A DNA stretch of 64,000 bases. Source: Nocardioides aquaticus. Lineage in GTDB: Bacteria > Actinomycetota > Actinomycetes > Propionibacteriales > Nocardioidaceae. Numbering within the stretch: the stretch's first letter is position 1; each line of letters opens with the position of its first letter. Location of the stretch: NCBI RefSeq assembly GCF_018459925.1, contig NZ_CP075371.1, positions 3,534,001 through 3,598,000 on the forward strand. Direction: 5' to 3'. This document shows positions 17,239-27,763 of this stretch, in pieces. Made by a program: the position numbers and the translations under genes. The notes under the pieces are model-generated. The model saw only the letters and a list, made by a program, of their open reading frames with translations, had not been told where the DNA came from and did not search any database.

Positions 17239-18861
17239 GTGACCGACCCGAGCCCGACCCGCTCCCACTACGACGTCGTGGTCGTCGGCGGCGGCCACAA
17301 CGGCCTCGTCGCGGCCGCCTACCTGGCCCGCGCCGGACGCTCCGTGCTCGTGGTCGAGCGTCTGGACCACACCGGCGGCGCCGCCGTCTCGGCGCCGGCC
17401 TTCCCCGGCGTGCCGACCCGGCTCTCGCGCTACTCCTACCTGGTCTCGCTGATGCCGACCCGGCTGATCACCGAGCTCGGCCTCGACCTGAGCCTGGTCT
17501 CGCGCGACACCGCCTCCTACTCCCCGGAGTCGCGCGACGGCCGCGACACCGGCCTGCTGGTCGAGTCGGTGGAGGGCGAAGCCACCCGACGCTCCTTCAC
17601 CGACCTCCTCGGGGCCGAGCGGGGCCGGGCCGAGCACGAGGCCTGGCAGCGCTTCTACGCCGACGTCGCCGGGCTCGCCGCGGTCGTCGCCCCGACCCTG
17701 ATGGAGCCGCTCCCCGCCGAGCAGGCCGTGCGCGACCAGGTCGACGCCGCCGTCTGGCGCGACCTGGTCCAGCGCCCGCTCGGGGAGACGATCGAGGCCC
17801 GCTTCTCCGACGACCTGGTCCGCGGCGTGGTCGGCACCGACGCCCTGATCGGCACCTTCGCCTCGATGCACGACCCGTCGCTGGCCCAGAACCGGTGCTT
17901 CCTCTACCACCTGATCGGCAACGGGACCGGCGAGTGGCGGGTGCCGGTGGGCGGGATGGGCGCGGTCACCGACGCGCTCGCGCGGGCCGCCGCGCAGGCC
18001 GGGGCCGAGGTGCTCACGGGCGCCGGCGTCAGCGCGATCCGTACTGGCCCCGCCGGCGAGGCCGGTGGCGGCGCGGAGGTGACCTGGCACGACGGCACCC
18101 GCGAACGCACCGTCGGCGCCACGCGGGTGCTGGCGAACGTCTCCCCGTGGGTGCTGTCGATCCTGCGGGGCGCGCCGGAGGAGCCGGGCCTCAAGCCCGA
18201 GGGCTCGCAGCTCAAGATCAACCTCCTGCTCGACCGCCTGCCGCGGCTGCGCTCCGGGGTGGACCCGGCGGTCGCGTTCGCCGGGACCCTGCACCTCGGG
18301 GAGTCGTGGAGCGCGCTCCAGGCGGCGTACGACGACGCCGCGGCGGGCCGGCTGCCCGCCCGACTGCCCGGCGAGGTCTACTGCCACTCCCTGTCGGACG
18401 GCTCGATCCTGGGGGACGTCCCGGCGGGCACGCACACGCTGACCTACTTCGGGCTGCACACGCCGGCCCGCCTCTTCGAGGGCGACGACGGCAGCCGCAA
18501 GCAGCTCGCCGTCGAGCGCGCGATCGCCTCGCTGGACGAGCACCTCGCCGAGCCCCTGATGGGCTGCGTGGCCCGCGACGCGCACGGCGACCCGTGCCTG
18601 GAGGCGAAGGTGCCGCAGGACGTCGAGCGCGACCTGGCCATGCCCGGCGGCCACATCTTCCACGGCGACCTGGACTGGCCCTGGGCGCCGGGACGCGCGC
18701 TGCTGGACACCCCGGCCCGCCGCTGGGGCGTGCAGACCGACCACGAGGCGGTGATGGTCTGCGGGTCCGGCTCGCGCCGTGGTGGCGCGGTCTCCGGCCT
18801 CGGCGGGCACAGCGCCGCGATGGCCGCCCTCGAGGAGCTCGACGGGGCCCCCGCGCGCTGA
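17239..18861 (+). CDS. phytoene-dehydrogenase-like FAD-dependent oxidoreductase
   Basis: A 540-residue flavoprotein of the CrtI/PYROXD2 type. The N-terminal Rossmann motif is VVVVGGGHNGLVAAAYLARAG (near residues 13-33), followed by an ERLDHTGGAA second FAD segment. The C-terminal signature CGSGSRRGGAVSGLGGHSA binds FAD as well. Neighbouring carotenoid-synthesis genes are absent, so a carotenoid role is unlikely; family members of this size without such context have no assigned substrate. GTG 17239 is the start. It diverges from the pirin gene. Confidence 0.88.
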   Translation: MTDPSPTRSHYDVVVVGGGHNGLVAAAYLARAGRSVLVVERLDHTGGAAVSAPAFPGVPTRLSRYSYLVSLMPTRLITELGLDLSLVSRDTASYSPESRDGRDTGLLVESVEGEATRRSFTDLLGAERGRAEHEAWQRFYADVAGLAAVVAPTLMEPLPAEQAVRDQVDAAVWRDLVQRPLGETIEARFSDDLVRGVVGTDALIGTFASMHDPSLAQNRCFLYHLIGNGTGEWRVPVGGMGAVTDALARAAAQAGAEVLTGAGVSAIRTGPAGEAGGGAEVTWHDGTRERTVGATRVLANVSPWVLSILRGAPEEPGLKPEGSQLKINLLLDRLPRLRSGVDPAVAFAGTLHLGESWSALQAAYDDAAAGRLPARLPGEVYCHSLSDGSILGDVPAGTHTLTYFGLHTPARLFEGDDGSRKQLAVERAIASLDEHLAEPLMGCVARDAHGDPCLEAKVPQDVERDLAMPGGHIFHGDLDWPWAPGRALLDTPARRWGVQTDHEAVMVCGSGSRRGGAVSGLGGHSAAMAALEELDGAPAR

Positions 18862-18956
18862 ACCCCGGGTGAGCGCGGGATCACCTCCGGCTGATTTCAC
18901 GCCTCGGCGGGGACGCTGGTAACGTCTGTCCTCGCCGCAGCGCAGCACCGCGGCAT

Positions 18957-19029
<73 letters not shown>

Positions 19030-19046
19030 CCGACACCGCAGCAGGC

Positions 19047-19077
19047 AGGCCCTCCCAGGTAGACCCGGGGAGGGCCT
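19047..19077 (+). terminator. GC-rich hairpin after tRNA-Lys
   Basis: AGGCCCTCCC pairs with GGGAGGGCCT across an 11-bp loop, 18 bp after the tRNA, followed by only a short TTCGTCGTTCG stretch. It is a likely factor-assisted or weak intrinsic terminator of the tRNA transcript. Confidence 0.7.
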
Positions 19078-19134
19078 TCGTCGTTCGTGGGGGTCGGTGC
19101 GCGCACCGGACACACCACGACGAGAGGCTCCTCC

Positions 19135-19248
19135 ATGGCTCAGCGGCAGTACGGCCTGGTCAAGTTCGCGTTCGACGCCGTCCTGACCCTGCTCACCTCG
19201 GGGCTCTGGCTGATCTGGATCTTCGTCCGGGAGATGCGCCGCAGGTAG
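19135..19248 (+). CDS. 37-residue single-pass small membrane protein
   Basis: An ATG at 19135 preceded by GAGAGG opens a 37-residue frame. Residues 15-31 form one hydrophobic segment (AVLTLLTSGLWLIWIFV), preceded by a short positively charged start (MAQRQYGLVKFAFD) and ended by MRRR. Similar short proteins with a KFxFDxxLTLxTxGLWLIWxxxREM plan are common in actinobacteria, so the frame is likely real. Function is unknown. It is followed by 293 bp of non-coding sequence. Confidence 0.7.
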   Translation: MAQRQYGLVKFAFDAVLTLLTSGLWLIWIFVREMRRR

Positions 19249-19541
19249 GAACGCCGCACGTCCCGCACCTCACCCCGGCTCGTATCTGACCGCGCCACCG
19301 GGCAGGGTCGCCTGCTGGTCCGGACGTCGGACGGCCGGGTGGTCCGCGACGGGTCTGCGGACGTGCGGCACCCCGGGGGTGGCCGCGGCCTCCACCCGGT
19401 GGATCGCATCCCGGGACCGGACCCAGCAACCCCGTCACCCGCTCGTGGGATACCTCAATTGGGAGACGCGGGAGAAGCACCGGAGTCCTAGGCTCTCGTG
19501 CAGGCACCGCCGACCGGCGGTCCTGACCCCGGGAGGGCGTC
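19249..19541. other. non-coding interval before the 19.5-kb phosphatase
   Basis: No convincing gene, RNA or repeat was found in these 293 bases. A weakly AT-richer run near 19450-19460 (CTCAATTGGG) could hold a promoter. A GGGAGG Shine-Dalgarno lies at 19532-19537, just before the next ATG. Confidence 0.4.
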
Positions 19542-21871
19542 ATGAGGACCACGCCACCGACGGGCACCCTCGCCCCGCCCTCGCGTCTGGTCGCCATGGC
19601 GGCAGTGGCCGCGGCCTGCATCCTGGCGGTCACGACACTGCAGATGCAGGGCCTCACCCCGGCGCACGCCGCGACCGGCTCGGTCGTGGTGGTGGTGAAG
19701 TCGCCGGGGGCGCCCTCGGCCGGGGAGTCGGCGGTCCGTGCGCGACTGGTGGCTGCCGGCCACGCCGTGACGCTGGCCGACGACAACGCCGTCGTCGCGG
19801 CCGACGTCGCCGCCGCCGACCTCGTCCTGATCAGCAGCACCGTGTCCGACAGCGTGCTCGGCTCCCGGCTGGCGGGCGTGTCCGTCCCGGTGTGGGTCGC
19901 CAAGCCCTACCTGCTGGACAACTACGGACTGGCCGGGGCGGGCGCCGGGACGGCGTACGGCACCCGCCCCGGCGGGGCGGTCGACGTCACCGATCCGGCG
20001 CACCCGGCCGCGGCCGGCCGCAGCGGGGCGGTCGCGTTCCAGGCTGCCGGCCAGCAGCTCTCCTTCGGTCGGGCACCGACCTCGGCCCACGTCGTCGCGA
20101 CCGCCGGGGGCGAGGCCACCGTGTACGCCGTGGCGGCGGGCGACCCGCTCGCCGGAGGCTCGGCCGCGCCGGCCTGCCGGCTGACCTTCCCGCTGGTCAA
20201 CGACGCCCCCACCACCTTCACCGCGGACGCGTGGGCGATGTTCGACGCCACCGCCGCCTGGGCCGTCGCGGGCTGCGAGAGCCTGCCACCCACCCCGAGC
20301 GGCACGAGCGTCGCGTACGTCGCTGGGGCGCCGGGTGCGTTGAGCGCCCAGGAGCAGTGGGTGATCGACCGGATCGCGGGAGCCGGCCACGACGTGGCCG
20401 TCCTCGACGACACCACGGTCACCCCGGCCACTGTCGGCGGGACCGACCTGGTCGTCATCGGCCACTCGGTCAACCCCGGGACCCTCGGCGACAAGCTGCT
20501 CGACACACCCGTCCCGGTGTGGATCGCCAAGCCCTACTCGTTGCCCCGGTTCCAGGTCACCGGCCCGACGGCCGGCACCGACTACGGCGACAAGCCGGGC
20601 CGGACCTGGGTCGTCACCGGCGGGCACCCGCTGGCGGCGGGCCGCAGCGGCACGCTCACCGCGTACTCGGAGACCCGGCGGGTGTCCTGGGGGCGGCCGG
20701 TCAGCGAGGCGACGGTGGTCGCGACCGCCGACGGGTCGCCGACCGTGTTCACCGTCCCCGCGGGCGTGACGCTGGCCAGCGGCACCGAGGCAGCGGGCTG
20801 CCGCTACACCTTCCCGCTCTTCGCGCTCGGCCCGACCTCGATGACCGCTGACGCGAGGGCGATGTTCGACGCGGCCGTGGAGTGGGGCGTCGGTGGCTGC
20901 GGCTCGTCGGAGCCGCCCGTCGGCGGGTCCAGCACGTCGTGGTGGTCTCCATCGACGGCCTGAACCCGCAGGCGCTGACGACCCTCGGCGCGGCCGGGGC
21001 ACCGACGATCGTCCGGCTCGAGGGCGAGGGTGTCTCGACGCGCAACGCCCGCTCGACCTTCGACGAGACCGAGACGCTGCCCAACCACACCTCGATGGTG
21101 ACCGGACGCCGCGTGGCACTGCCCGGCGGGCACGGCGTCACCTTCAACGAGGACGACCAGTCGACCGTCCACGACACCGCGGGTCAGTACGTCACCTCCG
21201 CCTTCGACGTCGTGCACGACCGGGGCGGCTCGACCGCGCTCTACGCCGGCAAGCCGAAGTTCGGCTTCCTCAACCGCAGCTGGAACGGGACCAACGGCGC
21301 GCCTGACGCGGTCGGCGCCGACAACGGGCGCGACAAGATCGACACCTACCTCCAGGTCACGTCCGGGGCGACCAGCACCGACGCGCTGGTCGCCGACATC
21401 GGCGCCGGCACCCTCGCCGACCTCACCGTTCTCCACCTCGCCGAGCCGGACCAGGCAGGCCACGCGTCCGGCTACCTGTCCCCGGCGTACCTCACGGCAC
21501 TCACGCAGACCGATGCCCGCCTCGGCCAGGTGGTCGACGCGCTCGCGGGGTCCCCTGGCTACGCCGATGACACGGTGCTGGTCGTCACCAGCGACCACGG
21601 CGGCACCGGCACCGTCCACTCCGACGCCACGCAGGCGGTCAACTACACGATCCCGTTCCTCGTGTGGGGGCCCGGCGTGGCCGCGGGACAGGACCTCTAC
21701 GCGCTGAACCCGGCCCGGCTCGACCCCGGTACCGGCCGGCCGGCCGACACCGCCACGAACCCGCCGGTGCGCAACGGCGACGTCGCCAACCTCGCGACCG
21801 ACCTGCTCGGGCTGCCGAGCGTGCCGGGCTCGACGTACGGCCCCGGCCAGGACCTGCGCCTCGCGCCCTGA
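19542..21871 (+). CDS. secreted protein with two N-terminal repeats and a type I phosphodiesterase/alkaline-phosphatase domain, frameshifted once
   Basis: ATG 19542 begins a Sec signal peptide (cleavage after AHA, about residue 43). Two tandem repeats of about 200 residues follow, each with AxxGHxVxxxDDxxV, DLVxIxxxV and PVxVWxAKPY blocks. Then, in a different frame from about 20940, comes a nucleotide pyrophosphatase/alkaline-phosphatase-type domain with SIDGLNPQAL, LPNHTSMVTG, DQAGHASG and TSDHGG metal and nucleophile motifs, ending at 21871. The first frame stops at 20963. Adding one G to the GGG at 20925-20927 would make one continuous protein of about 776 residues. The substrate is unknown. 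Confidence 0.75.
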
Positions 21872-22060
21872 GGCCCGCTGGGTGTCTCCCCGAGGAGCAG
21901 CAGGCACCGACGCCACCCGTGGTCGCGCCGACGTCGTGCACCTCACCCCGCCGCGGATGTGACCGTCCGGCCGAGCCCGACCTAGGCTCGGACATCGTTG
22001 CCGTAGACAACCGTCTCGACAGCCGCCCCGCATCCCGACCCTCCCCAGGAGCCCCTCACC

Positions 22061-23494
22061 GTGTCCCCCGCCACGCGCCGCCGCCAGCGGGTGACCTTCG
22101 CCGTCCTCACCGTCGCGGTGGGCGCCTTCGCCCTCCTGCAGTCGATGGTGGTGCCGGTGCTGTCGCTGATCCAGGTCGAGTACGACACCGACCAGTCGAC
22201 GGTGACGTGGGTGCTCACCGCGTACCTGCTCTCCGCCTCCGTCGCGACGCCGCTGCTCGGCCGGATCGGTGACGTGGTGGGCAAGAAGCGGATGCTGGTC
22301 GTCACGCTGCTCGCGCTCGCGGTGGGCTCGCTCCTGGCCGCGCTCGCGCCGAGCATCGGCTGGCTGATCGCGGCCCGCGTCGTCCAGGGCGCGGGGGGCG
22401 GCGTGCTGCCGCTGTCGTTCGGGATCATCCGGGACGAGTTCGGCGACAAGATGACCGGCGCGCTGTCGGTGCTGGCCTCCCTGACGGCCGTGGGCTTCGG
22501 CCTAGGCATCGTCGTCGCCGGCCCGGTCGTCGAGACCCTCGGCTACCACTGGCTGTTCTGGCTCCCGATGGGCGCCACCCTCCTGGCGGCCGCCGGCGCC
22601 GCCCGCTTCGTGCCGGAGTCCCCGCGCGGGGCGGCCACCCGCCTGCCGCTGGCCCCGGCCGTGCTGCTGGCCGGCTGGCTGGTGGCGCTGCTGCTCCCGG
22701 TCAGCCAGGGCAACACCTGGGGCTGGGGCTCGCCCCGCGTGATCGGGCTGCTGGCCCTCTCGGCGGTGCTCGCGGCGGCGTGGATCCGGCTCGAGACCCG
22801 CGTCCGCGTCCCGCTCATCGACATGCACATGATGCGTCGACGCGGGGTCTGGACGACCAACCTGGTGACGCTGTTCGTGGGCTTCGGCCTCTTCGCCTCC
22901 TTCGGCTTCCTGCCCCAGCTCCTGCAGACGCCGGAGTCCTCGGGGTACGGGTTCGGCGCGTCGGTGACCGTGTCCGGCCAGCTGCTGCTCCCCTCCGCGG
23001 TGGCAAGCTTCCTCGTCGGGTTCACCACCTCGCGGCTGATGGGGCGCTTCGGGGCCCGCGCGGTCATCCTCACCGGCGCCCTCATCTCCGGGTTGTCCTA
23101 CCTGAGCCTCGCGCTCTTCCACGACACGGTGCTCCAGATCCTGGTCGGCATCACCGCCCAGGGCCTCGGCACCGGCCTGGTCATCTCCAGCAGCGCATCG
23201 GTGGTCATCGCCTCCGTGCCGGCCTCCCAGACCGGGGTGGCCAGCGGGATGAACGCCAACATCCGCACCATCGGCGGCTCGATCGGCTCGGCCGTCATGG
23301 CCGGCGTCGTCACCGCCCGTACGGGCCCGGGCGGCTTCCCCGCCGAGAGCGGCTACACCGTCGGCTTCGGCCTGCTGGCGTTCTTCCTGCTGGTCGCGAC
23401 CCTGGCCGCCACCCGGGTGCCGGACCTCCACCGCACCGGCGCCGTGGCCCCTCAGGACGACGAGGTCAGCGAGCCGGCGCCAGCGGGAGCGTGA
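22061..23494 (+). CDS. MFS transporter, DHA2-like drug exporter
   Basis: A 477-residue major facilitator protein with about 14 membrane segments. Early motif A is LGRIGDVVGKKRML (near residues 66-79) and motif C-like GFGLGIVVAGPV lies near residue 147, typical of drug:H+ antiporters. The substrate is unknown. Start is GTG 22061. The 3' end overlaps the convergent MASE1 kinase gene by 29 bp. An interrupted dyad, CGTTG-N8-CAACCG, lies about 60 bp upstream, but no regulator gene is next to it. Confidence 0.9.
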   Translation: MSPATRRRQRVTFAVLTVAVGAFALLQSMVVPVLSLIQVEYDTDQSTVTWVLTAYLLSASVATPLLGRIGDVVGKKRMLVVTLLALAVGSLLAALAPSIGWLIAARVVQGAGGGVLPLSFGIIRDEFGDKMTGALSVLASLTAVGFGLGIVVAGPVVETLGYHWLFWLPMGATLLAAAGAARFVPESPRGAATRLPLAPAVLLAGWLVALLLPVSQGNTWGWGSPRVIGLLALSAVLAAAWIRLETRVRVPLIDMHMMRRRGVWTTNLVTLFVGFGLFASFGFLPQLLQTPESSGYGFGASVTVSGQLLLPSAVASFLVGFTTSRLMGRFGARAVILTGALISGLSYLSLALFHDTVLQILVGITAQGLGTGLVISSSASVVIASVPASQTGVASGMNANIRTIGGSIGSAVMAGVVTARTGPGGFPAESGYTVGFGLLAFFLLVATLAATRVPDLHRTGAVAPQDDEVSEPAPAGA

Positions 23495-25462
23495 CGACGA
23501 AGGTGGTGCCCTTCCCGACCTCGGACTCCACCTCGATCGTCCCGTCGTGGCGCTGCACGACCCCCTGGACGATCGCCAGGCCGAGACCGCTGCCGGGGAT
23601 GGAGGAGTCCCGCACCGTGGAGGAGCGGAAGAAGCGGGTGAAGAGCAGCTCGAGCTCCTCGGACGGGATGCCGATGCCGGTGTCGCGCACGCACAGGCGG
23701 ACCCGCTCGGCGTCGCCGTGCTCGATCTCGACGACCACCTCGCCCCCGACGGCGTGAACTTCACCGCGTTCCCGACCAGGTTGATCACCACGCCTTCCAG
23801 CGCCTGACGGTCCCCGGTGACGAGCGGACCCGGCCCGTGCGGTGCGGGCAGGCGGAGGGAGACACCGGCCTGGTCGGCCTGCGGCGCCACCACCGCGCAC
23901 CCGGACCTCACCACCTCGAGCAGCGGCACCGGATCACCGGTGCCCACCGGGTCCGGCGCGTCGTTCATCCGGGCGAGCGTCAGCAGGTCGTCGACCAGGG
24001 CCAGCAGCCGGCCGCTGTTGGCCTCCACCCGCGCCACGGCGCCACGCTGGTTGCGCGAGAGCTCGCCGAACTGGCCGTCCCCGAGCATCTCGAGGTAGCC
24101 CACGATGCTGGTCACGGGCGTGCGCAGCTCGTGGCTGACGGTGGAGATGAAGGAGTCCTTCAGCGCGTCGACCTCCTTCATCCGGGTCAGGGCGCGCTCC
24201 GTGGCCCGCTGGGCCTCCAGCTGCTCGGTGACGTCCTCCGAGGTGCTGACCCAGCCGGTGACCGAGCCCCGGTCGTCGACGATCTCGGCCAGGGTGGTCA
24301 GGTGCACGCGCTCCTCGTCGTCGCTGCGCCGGTACGCCAGCAGGGTGCGGTCGTGGGCGCGGTCCACGAGGGCGCCGAGCACGGTGGCGTACTCGGCGGC
24401 GACCCCGATCTCCGCGGCCTTCACCCGGATCGCCTCGTCCGAGTGCAGGAAGTGGCCGGTACGGCCCAGGACGTCCTCGGAGCGGTAACCCAGCAGGCGC
24501 TCGGCGCCGGGGTTGAACAGGGTGATCCGGCCCTGCTCGTCGGTGCCGATGATCGCGACCCCCCGGGCGGCGTCGACCACGCTGGCCAGCTTGTCGCGCT
24601 CGCTGGCGGCCTCCCGGTCGGAGGTGCGTCGCAGGCTCACCATCAGCACCAGCGGGATCACCACGAGCGCGCAGCCCACGACGTAGAGCTGCAGCAGCAC
24701 CGCGACGACCTCGGGCGCCGTCCCCGGCGGCAGCCACGCGACGGGGCCGCGGCCGAGCGTGTAGAGGGTGCACGAGATGCCGGCGACGACGAGCACCTGG
24801 GCCAGGGCCTGCCAGGTCCCCAACCGCAGCGCGCCCCACACCAGCAGCGGCATCACGAGGAACCCGAGCGCCGGGACGTCGTCGACCACGAACACCATCG
24901 GGGAGACCAGCAGCACCGCCAGCCAGGCCAGCACCTGCTCGCGACGCTCGGCGCCGGGTGGCTCGACCCTCGGTGCGAGGAAGAACGGCAGCACGACCAG
25001 CTGCGAGGACAGGTGCGTGGCCCCGACTGCCAGCGCCACCAGGGCCGGGTCGCCGAACCCGGTCGCTGTCGTCGTGGCCAGCGCCACCAGGGCGGCGGTG
25101 GACGCCCCGAGCACGGAGGCGGTGGCGTACCGGTCGAGGTCGGCGAAGCTGTGCAGCCGGGGTCGCTCGCGGCCGCTGGCGGTGAGGACCAGCCAGACGA
25201 CGGTGACCTCGGCGGCGATCCCGAGTGCCGAGGCCGCGGCGGCGTCGACCGGCCGACCGCCGGCCCAGGTCCCGAGGAACGCGACGACCGCGAGCGGCGG
25301 CAGCCACGCCCAGGCCCGGCGCCCGGCCAGCAGCAGGACGCCCGAGGCGACGCCGACCGGCCACAGGTCGCCGCCGTGCAGGCCTGCGGGCGCGGCGAGG
25401 ACCGCGCACCAGCCGACGACACCGACGAGGAGCAGGAGGCCGGCTGTCCACCAGTCCCGCAT
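23466..25462 (-). CDS. MASE1-PAS sensor histidine kinase, frameshifted once
   Basis: The protein opens with about eight membrane segments (MASE1-like, residues 1-285), then a PAS domain (ITLFNPGAERLLGYRSEDVLG). A HisKA domain with the phospho-acceptor in STVSHELRTP follows, then HATPase_c. Frame one runs to VINLVGNAVKFTPSG and then turns to nonsense. The remaining kinase lobe (VRDTGIGIPSEELELLFTRF and GLGLAIVQGVVQ) is in the next frame, ending at 23466. Restoring one base in the five-C run at 23743-23747 heals the gene to about 665 residues. No response regulator is adjacent, so it is an orphan kinase. Confidence 0.82.
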
Positions 25463-25547
25463 GACCCTCCCGGACGCTCGGCTCGCGGGGACCCCTGCCC
25501 CGAGGCTCCGATCCTCGCACCCGGTCGGGACCCCCGCGCGCGGACCG

Positions 25548-27002
25548 TCAGGATCGGGCCGGATCCGAGGACGGTGGTACGGACACCGCCCCGGGCAGGC
25601 GTACCTCCACGGTGGTGTCGCCGGGCGCGCTGCGCAGCCGGACCGTGCCGCCGTGCGCGGTGACGACCGCCTCGACCAGCGACAGGCCCAAGCCGACCCC
25701 GCCCGGCCCGGGACCGCCGCCCGCGCCGCGGTGGCGTGCCGGGTCGCCCCGGACGAAGCGCTCGAAGGCGTGCGCGGCCACGGCCGGGTCGAACCCGGGG
25801 CCGTCGTCGTGGACCGCGAACCCGCCGGCGTCGCCGACGACGGAGACCTCGGTGCCCCCCGGGGTGTACTTGCGGGCGTTGGTGAGCAGGTTCGTCACCA
25901 CCTGGTGCAGCCGCAGCGCGTCCCCGGGAACCTCCACCGGCTCCGCCGGGAGCTCCAGGCGCCAGCGGTGGCCCGGGGCCAGGACCTGGGCGTCGGCCAC
26001 GGCCTCGACCAGGAGCCGGCTGAGGTCGACCGGGGCCTGCTCCAGCGGCCGGCCGGAGTCGAGCCGTGCCAGCAGGAGCAGGTCCTCCACGAGCGCGGTC
26101 ATCCGGTGGGACTCCTCCTCCACCTTGGCCAGCGCGGTCCGTGCTGCGGCGGCGTCGTCGGGCCGCCGCCGGGCCAGCTCGCTGTAGCCGGCGATGGTGG
26201 CCAACGGCGTGCGCAGCTCGTGCGAGGCGTCGGCCACGAACTGGCGCACCTGCAGCTCCGAGCGCTGCCGCGCCGCGAGCGCCGCCCCGACGTGGTCCAG
26301 CAGCATGTCGAGCGCGGCGCCCACCTGGCCCACCTCGGTCCGGTCGTCGACGAGGTGGGCGGGCACCCGCTCCCCGAGGTCCACCTCGCCGGAGTCGAGC
26401 CGCAGCCCGGCGACGCCACGCGCCGTCGCGGCGACCTCGCGCAGCGGCCGGAGCTGACGTCGGACCAGCCAGCCGCCGGCCGTGAGGGCGAGCAGGGCCA
26501 CCGCACCCCCCACGCCGGCCTGCACGAGGACCAGCCGGGTCACCACCTCGGTGACCTGCTCCTCGGGCAGCGCGCTCACCACCACACCGCCCGTCGTGGC
26601 CTCCGCGGCCGCCCGGTACGAGCCGAGCCCGGGCAGGTCGACCTGGCGGACCTCACCGTCCGACGGCACCTCGGTCAGCACCGCCAGCGCGTCGTCGGGG
26701 AGCTCCTCGTCGCCGTCGGTGCCCAGGATCCTGCCGCCGACCCCGCCCTGGTCGGTCCGCACGGCGGTCACCGCCCCGAGCGGCACCCCCGGGGGCAGGT
26801 CTCCCTGCGGCGGGGGGCTGCCGAGGACCTCGCCCGGGCCGGGGATCCGCTCGAGCGATTGGGTGACGTCGCGGTCCAGCCGCTCGAGCAGGTAGGACCG
26901 GGTCGCGAGGGTCGCCACCGCCGCCACCACCAGGGTGGTCAGCACCGTCAGCAGGACCACGGTCGCGACCAGCCGGGCGGTGAGCGTGCGCGGGTGCCTC
27001 AC
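25548..27002 (-). CDS. two-component sensor histidine kinase (TcrY/MprB type)
   Basis: A 484-residue kinase with two membrane segments (about residues 10-32 and 160-182) flanking an extracytoplasmic sensor, then HAMP. The HisKA phospho-His lies in FVADASHELRTPLATIAGY. The HATPase_c region includes NLLTNARKYTPGG (N-box), DDGPGF (G1) and a GLGLSLVEAVV G2 box. It overlaps the upstream OmpR-family regulator gene by 4 bp, so they form one operon. The stimulus is unknown; the family often senses envelope stress. Confidence 0.93.
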   Translation of the reverse strand: MRHPRTLTARLVATVVLLTVLTTLVVAAVATLATRSYLLERLDRDVTQSLERIPGPGEVLGSPPPQGDLPPGVPLGAVTAVRTDQGGVGGRILGTDGDEELPDDALAVLTEVPSDGEVRQVDLPGLGSYRAAAEATTGGVVVSALPEEQVTEVVTRLVLVQAGVGGAVALLALTAGGWLVRRQLRPLREVAATARGVAGLRLDSGEVDLGERVPAHLVDDRTEVGQVGAALDMLLDHVGAALAARQRSELQVRQFVADASHELRTPLATIAGYSELARRRPDDAAAARTALAKVEEESHRMTALVEDLLLLARLDSGRPLEQAPVDLSRLLVEAVADAQVLAPGHRWRLELPAEPVEVPGDALRLHQVVTNLLTNARKYTPGGTEVSVVGDAGGFAVHDDGPGFDPAVAAHAFERFVRGDPARHRGAGGGPGPGGVGLGLSLVEAVVTAHGGTVRLRSAPGDTTVEVRLPGAVSVPPSSDPARS

Positions 27003-27718
27003 GCGGCCGGCTTCAGGACGTAGCCCGCGCCGCGCATCGTGTGGATCATCGGCTCGCGCCCGGCGTCGAGCTTCTTGCGCAGGTAGGAGATGTAGAGCTC
27101 GACGACGTTGGCCTGCCCGCCGAAGTCGTAGTGCCAGACCCGGTCCAGGATGTGCGCCTTGCTGAGCACCCGGCGGGGGTTCAGCATCAGGAACCGCAGC
27201 AGCTCGAACTCGGTGGCCGTCAGGGTGATCTCCTCCCCCGCCCGGGTCACCTCCCGGCTGTCCTCGTCGAGCTGCAGGTCGCCGACCGTCAGCACCGACG
27301 AGGTGCTGGCCTGCGCCGCGCCCGCCCGACGCACCAGCGCCCGCAGCCGAGCGACGACCTCCTCGAGCGAGAAGGGCTTGGTGACGTAGTCGTCCCCGCC
27401 GGCGGTCAGCCCGGCCACCCGGTCCTCGACGGCGTCCCGGGCGGTCAGGAACAGCACCGGGACCGCGTCGTCCTGCGCACGCAGGCGCCGCAGCACCTCC
27501 AGTCCGTCGATGTCGGGCAGCATCATGTCCAGCACCACCACGTCCGGACGCAGGTCGCGCCCCGTGGCCACGGCCGCGGTCCCGGTGTGCGCGGTCGCGA
27601 CCCGCCAGCCCTCGTAGCGCAGCGCCATCGCGACCAGCTCGGCCAGGTTCTCCTCGTCGTCGACGACGAGGACCCGCAGCGGCGTCCCGTCGACCCGGGT
27701 CAGCTCCATGGAGGTCAT
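26999..27718 (-). CDS. OmpR-family response regulator (TcrX-like)
   Basis: A 239-residue regulator. The receiver domain starts LRVLVVDDEENLAELV and contains the phospho-Asp in VVVLDMMLPDIDGLEV (about residue 60). The C-terminal winged helix carries the OmpR/PhoB pattern LTATEFELLRFLMLNPRRVLSK and GYVLKP. It precedes its kinase gene with a 4-bp overlap. A promoter should lie in the 45 bp before 27718, immediately downstream of the 95-residue membrane protein gene. Target genes are unknown. Confidence 0.94.
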   Translation of the reverse strand: MTSMELTRVDGTPLRVLVVDDEENLAELVAMALRYEGWRVATAHTGTAAVATGRDLRPDVVVLDMMLPDIDGLEVLRRLRAQDDAVPVLFLTARDAVEDRVAGLTAGGDDYVTKPFSLEEVVARLRALVRRAGAAQASTSSVLTVGDLQLDEDSREVTRAGEEITLTATEFELLRFLMLNPRRVLSKAHILDRVWHYDFGGQANVVELYISYLRKKLDAGREPMIHTMRGAGYVLKPAA

Positions 27719-27763
27719 GCTGCCTGCTCGGCCTGTGAGTCGGCTGTGGACGCGCTGCGGTCC

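Noticed and set aside
21960..22060. CGTTG-N8-CAACCG dyad before the MFS gene as a firm operator
   Set aside because: Short arms and no neighbouring regulator; insufficient support beyond mention in the gene entry.
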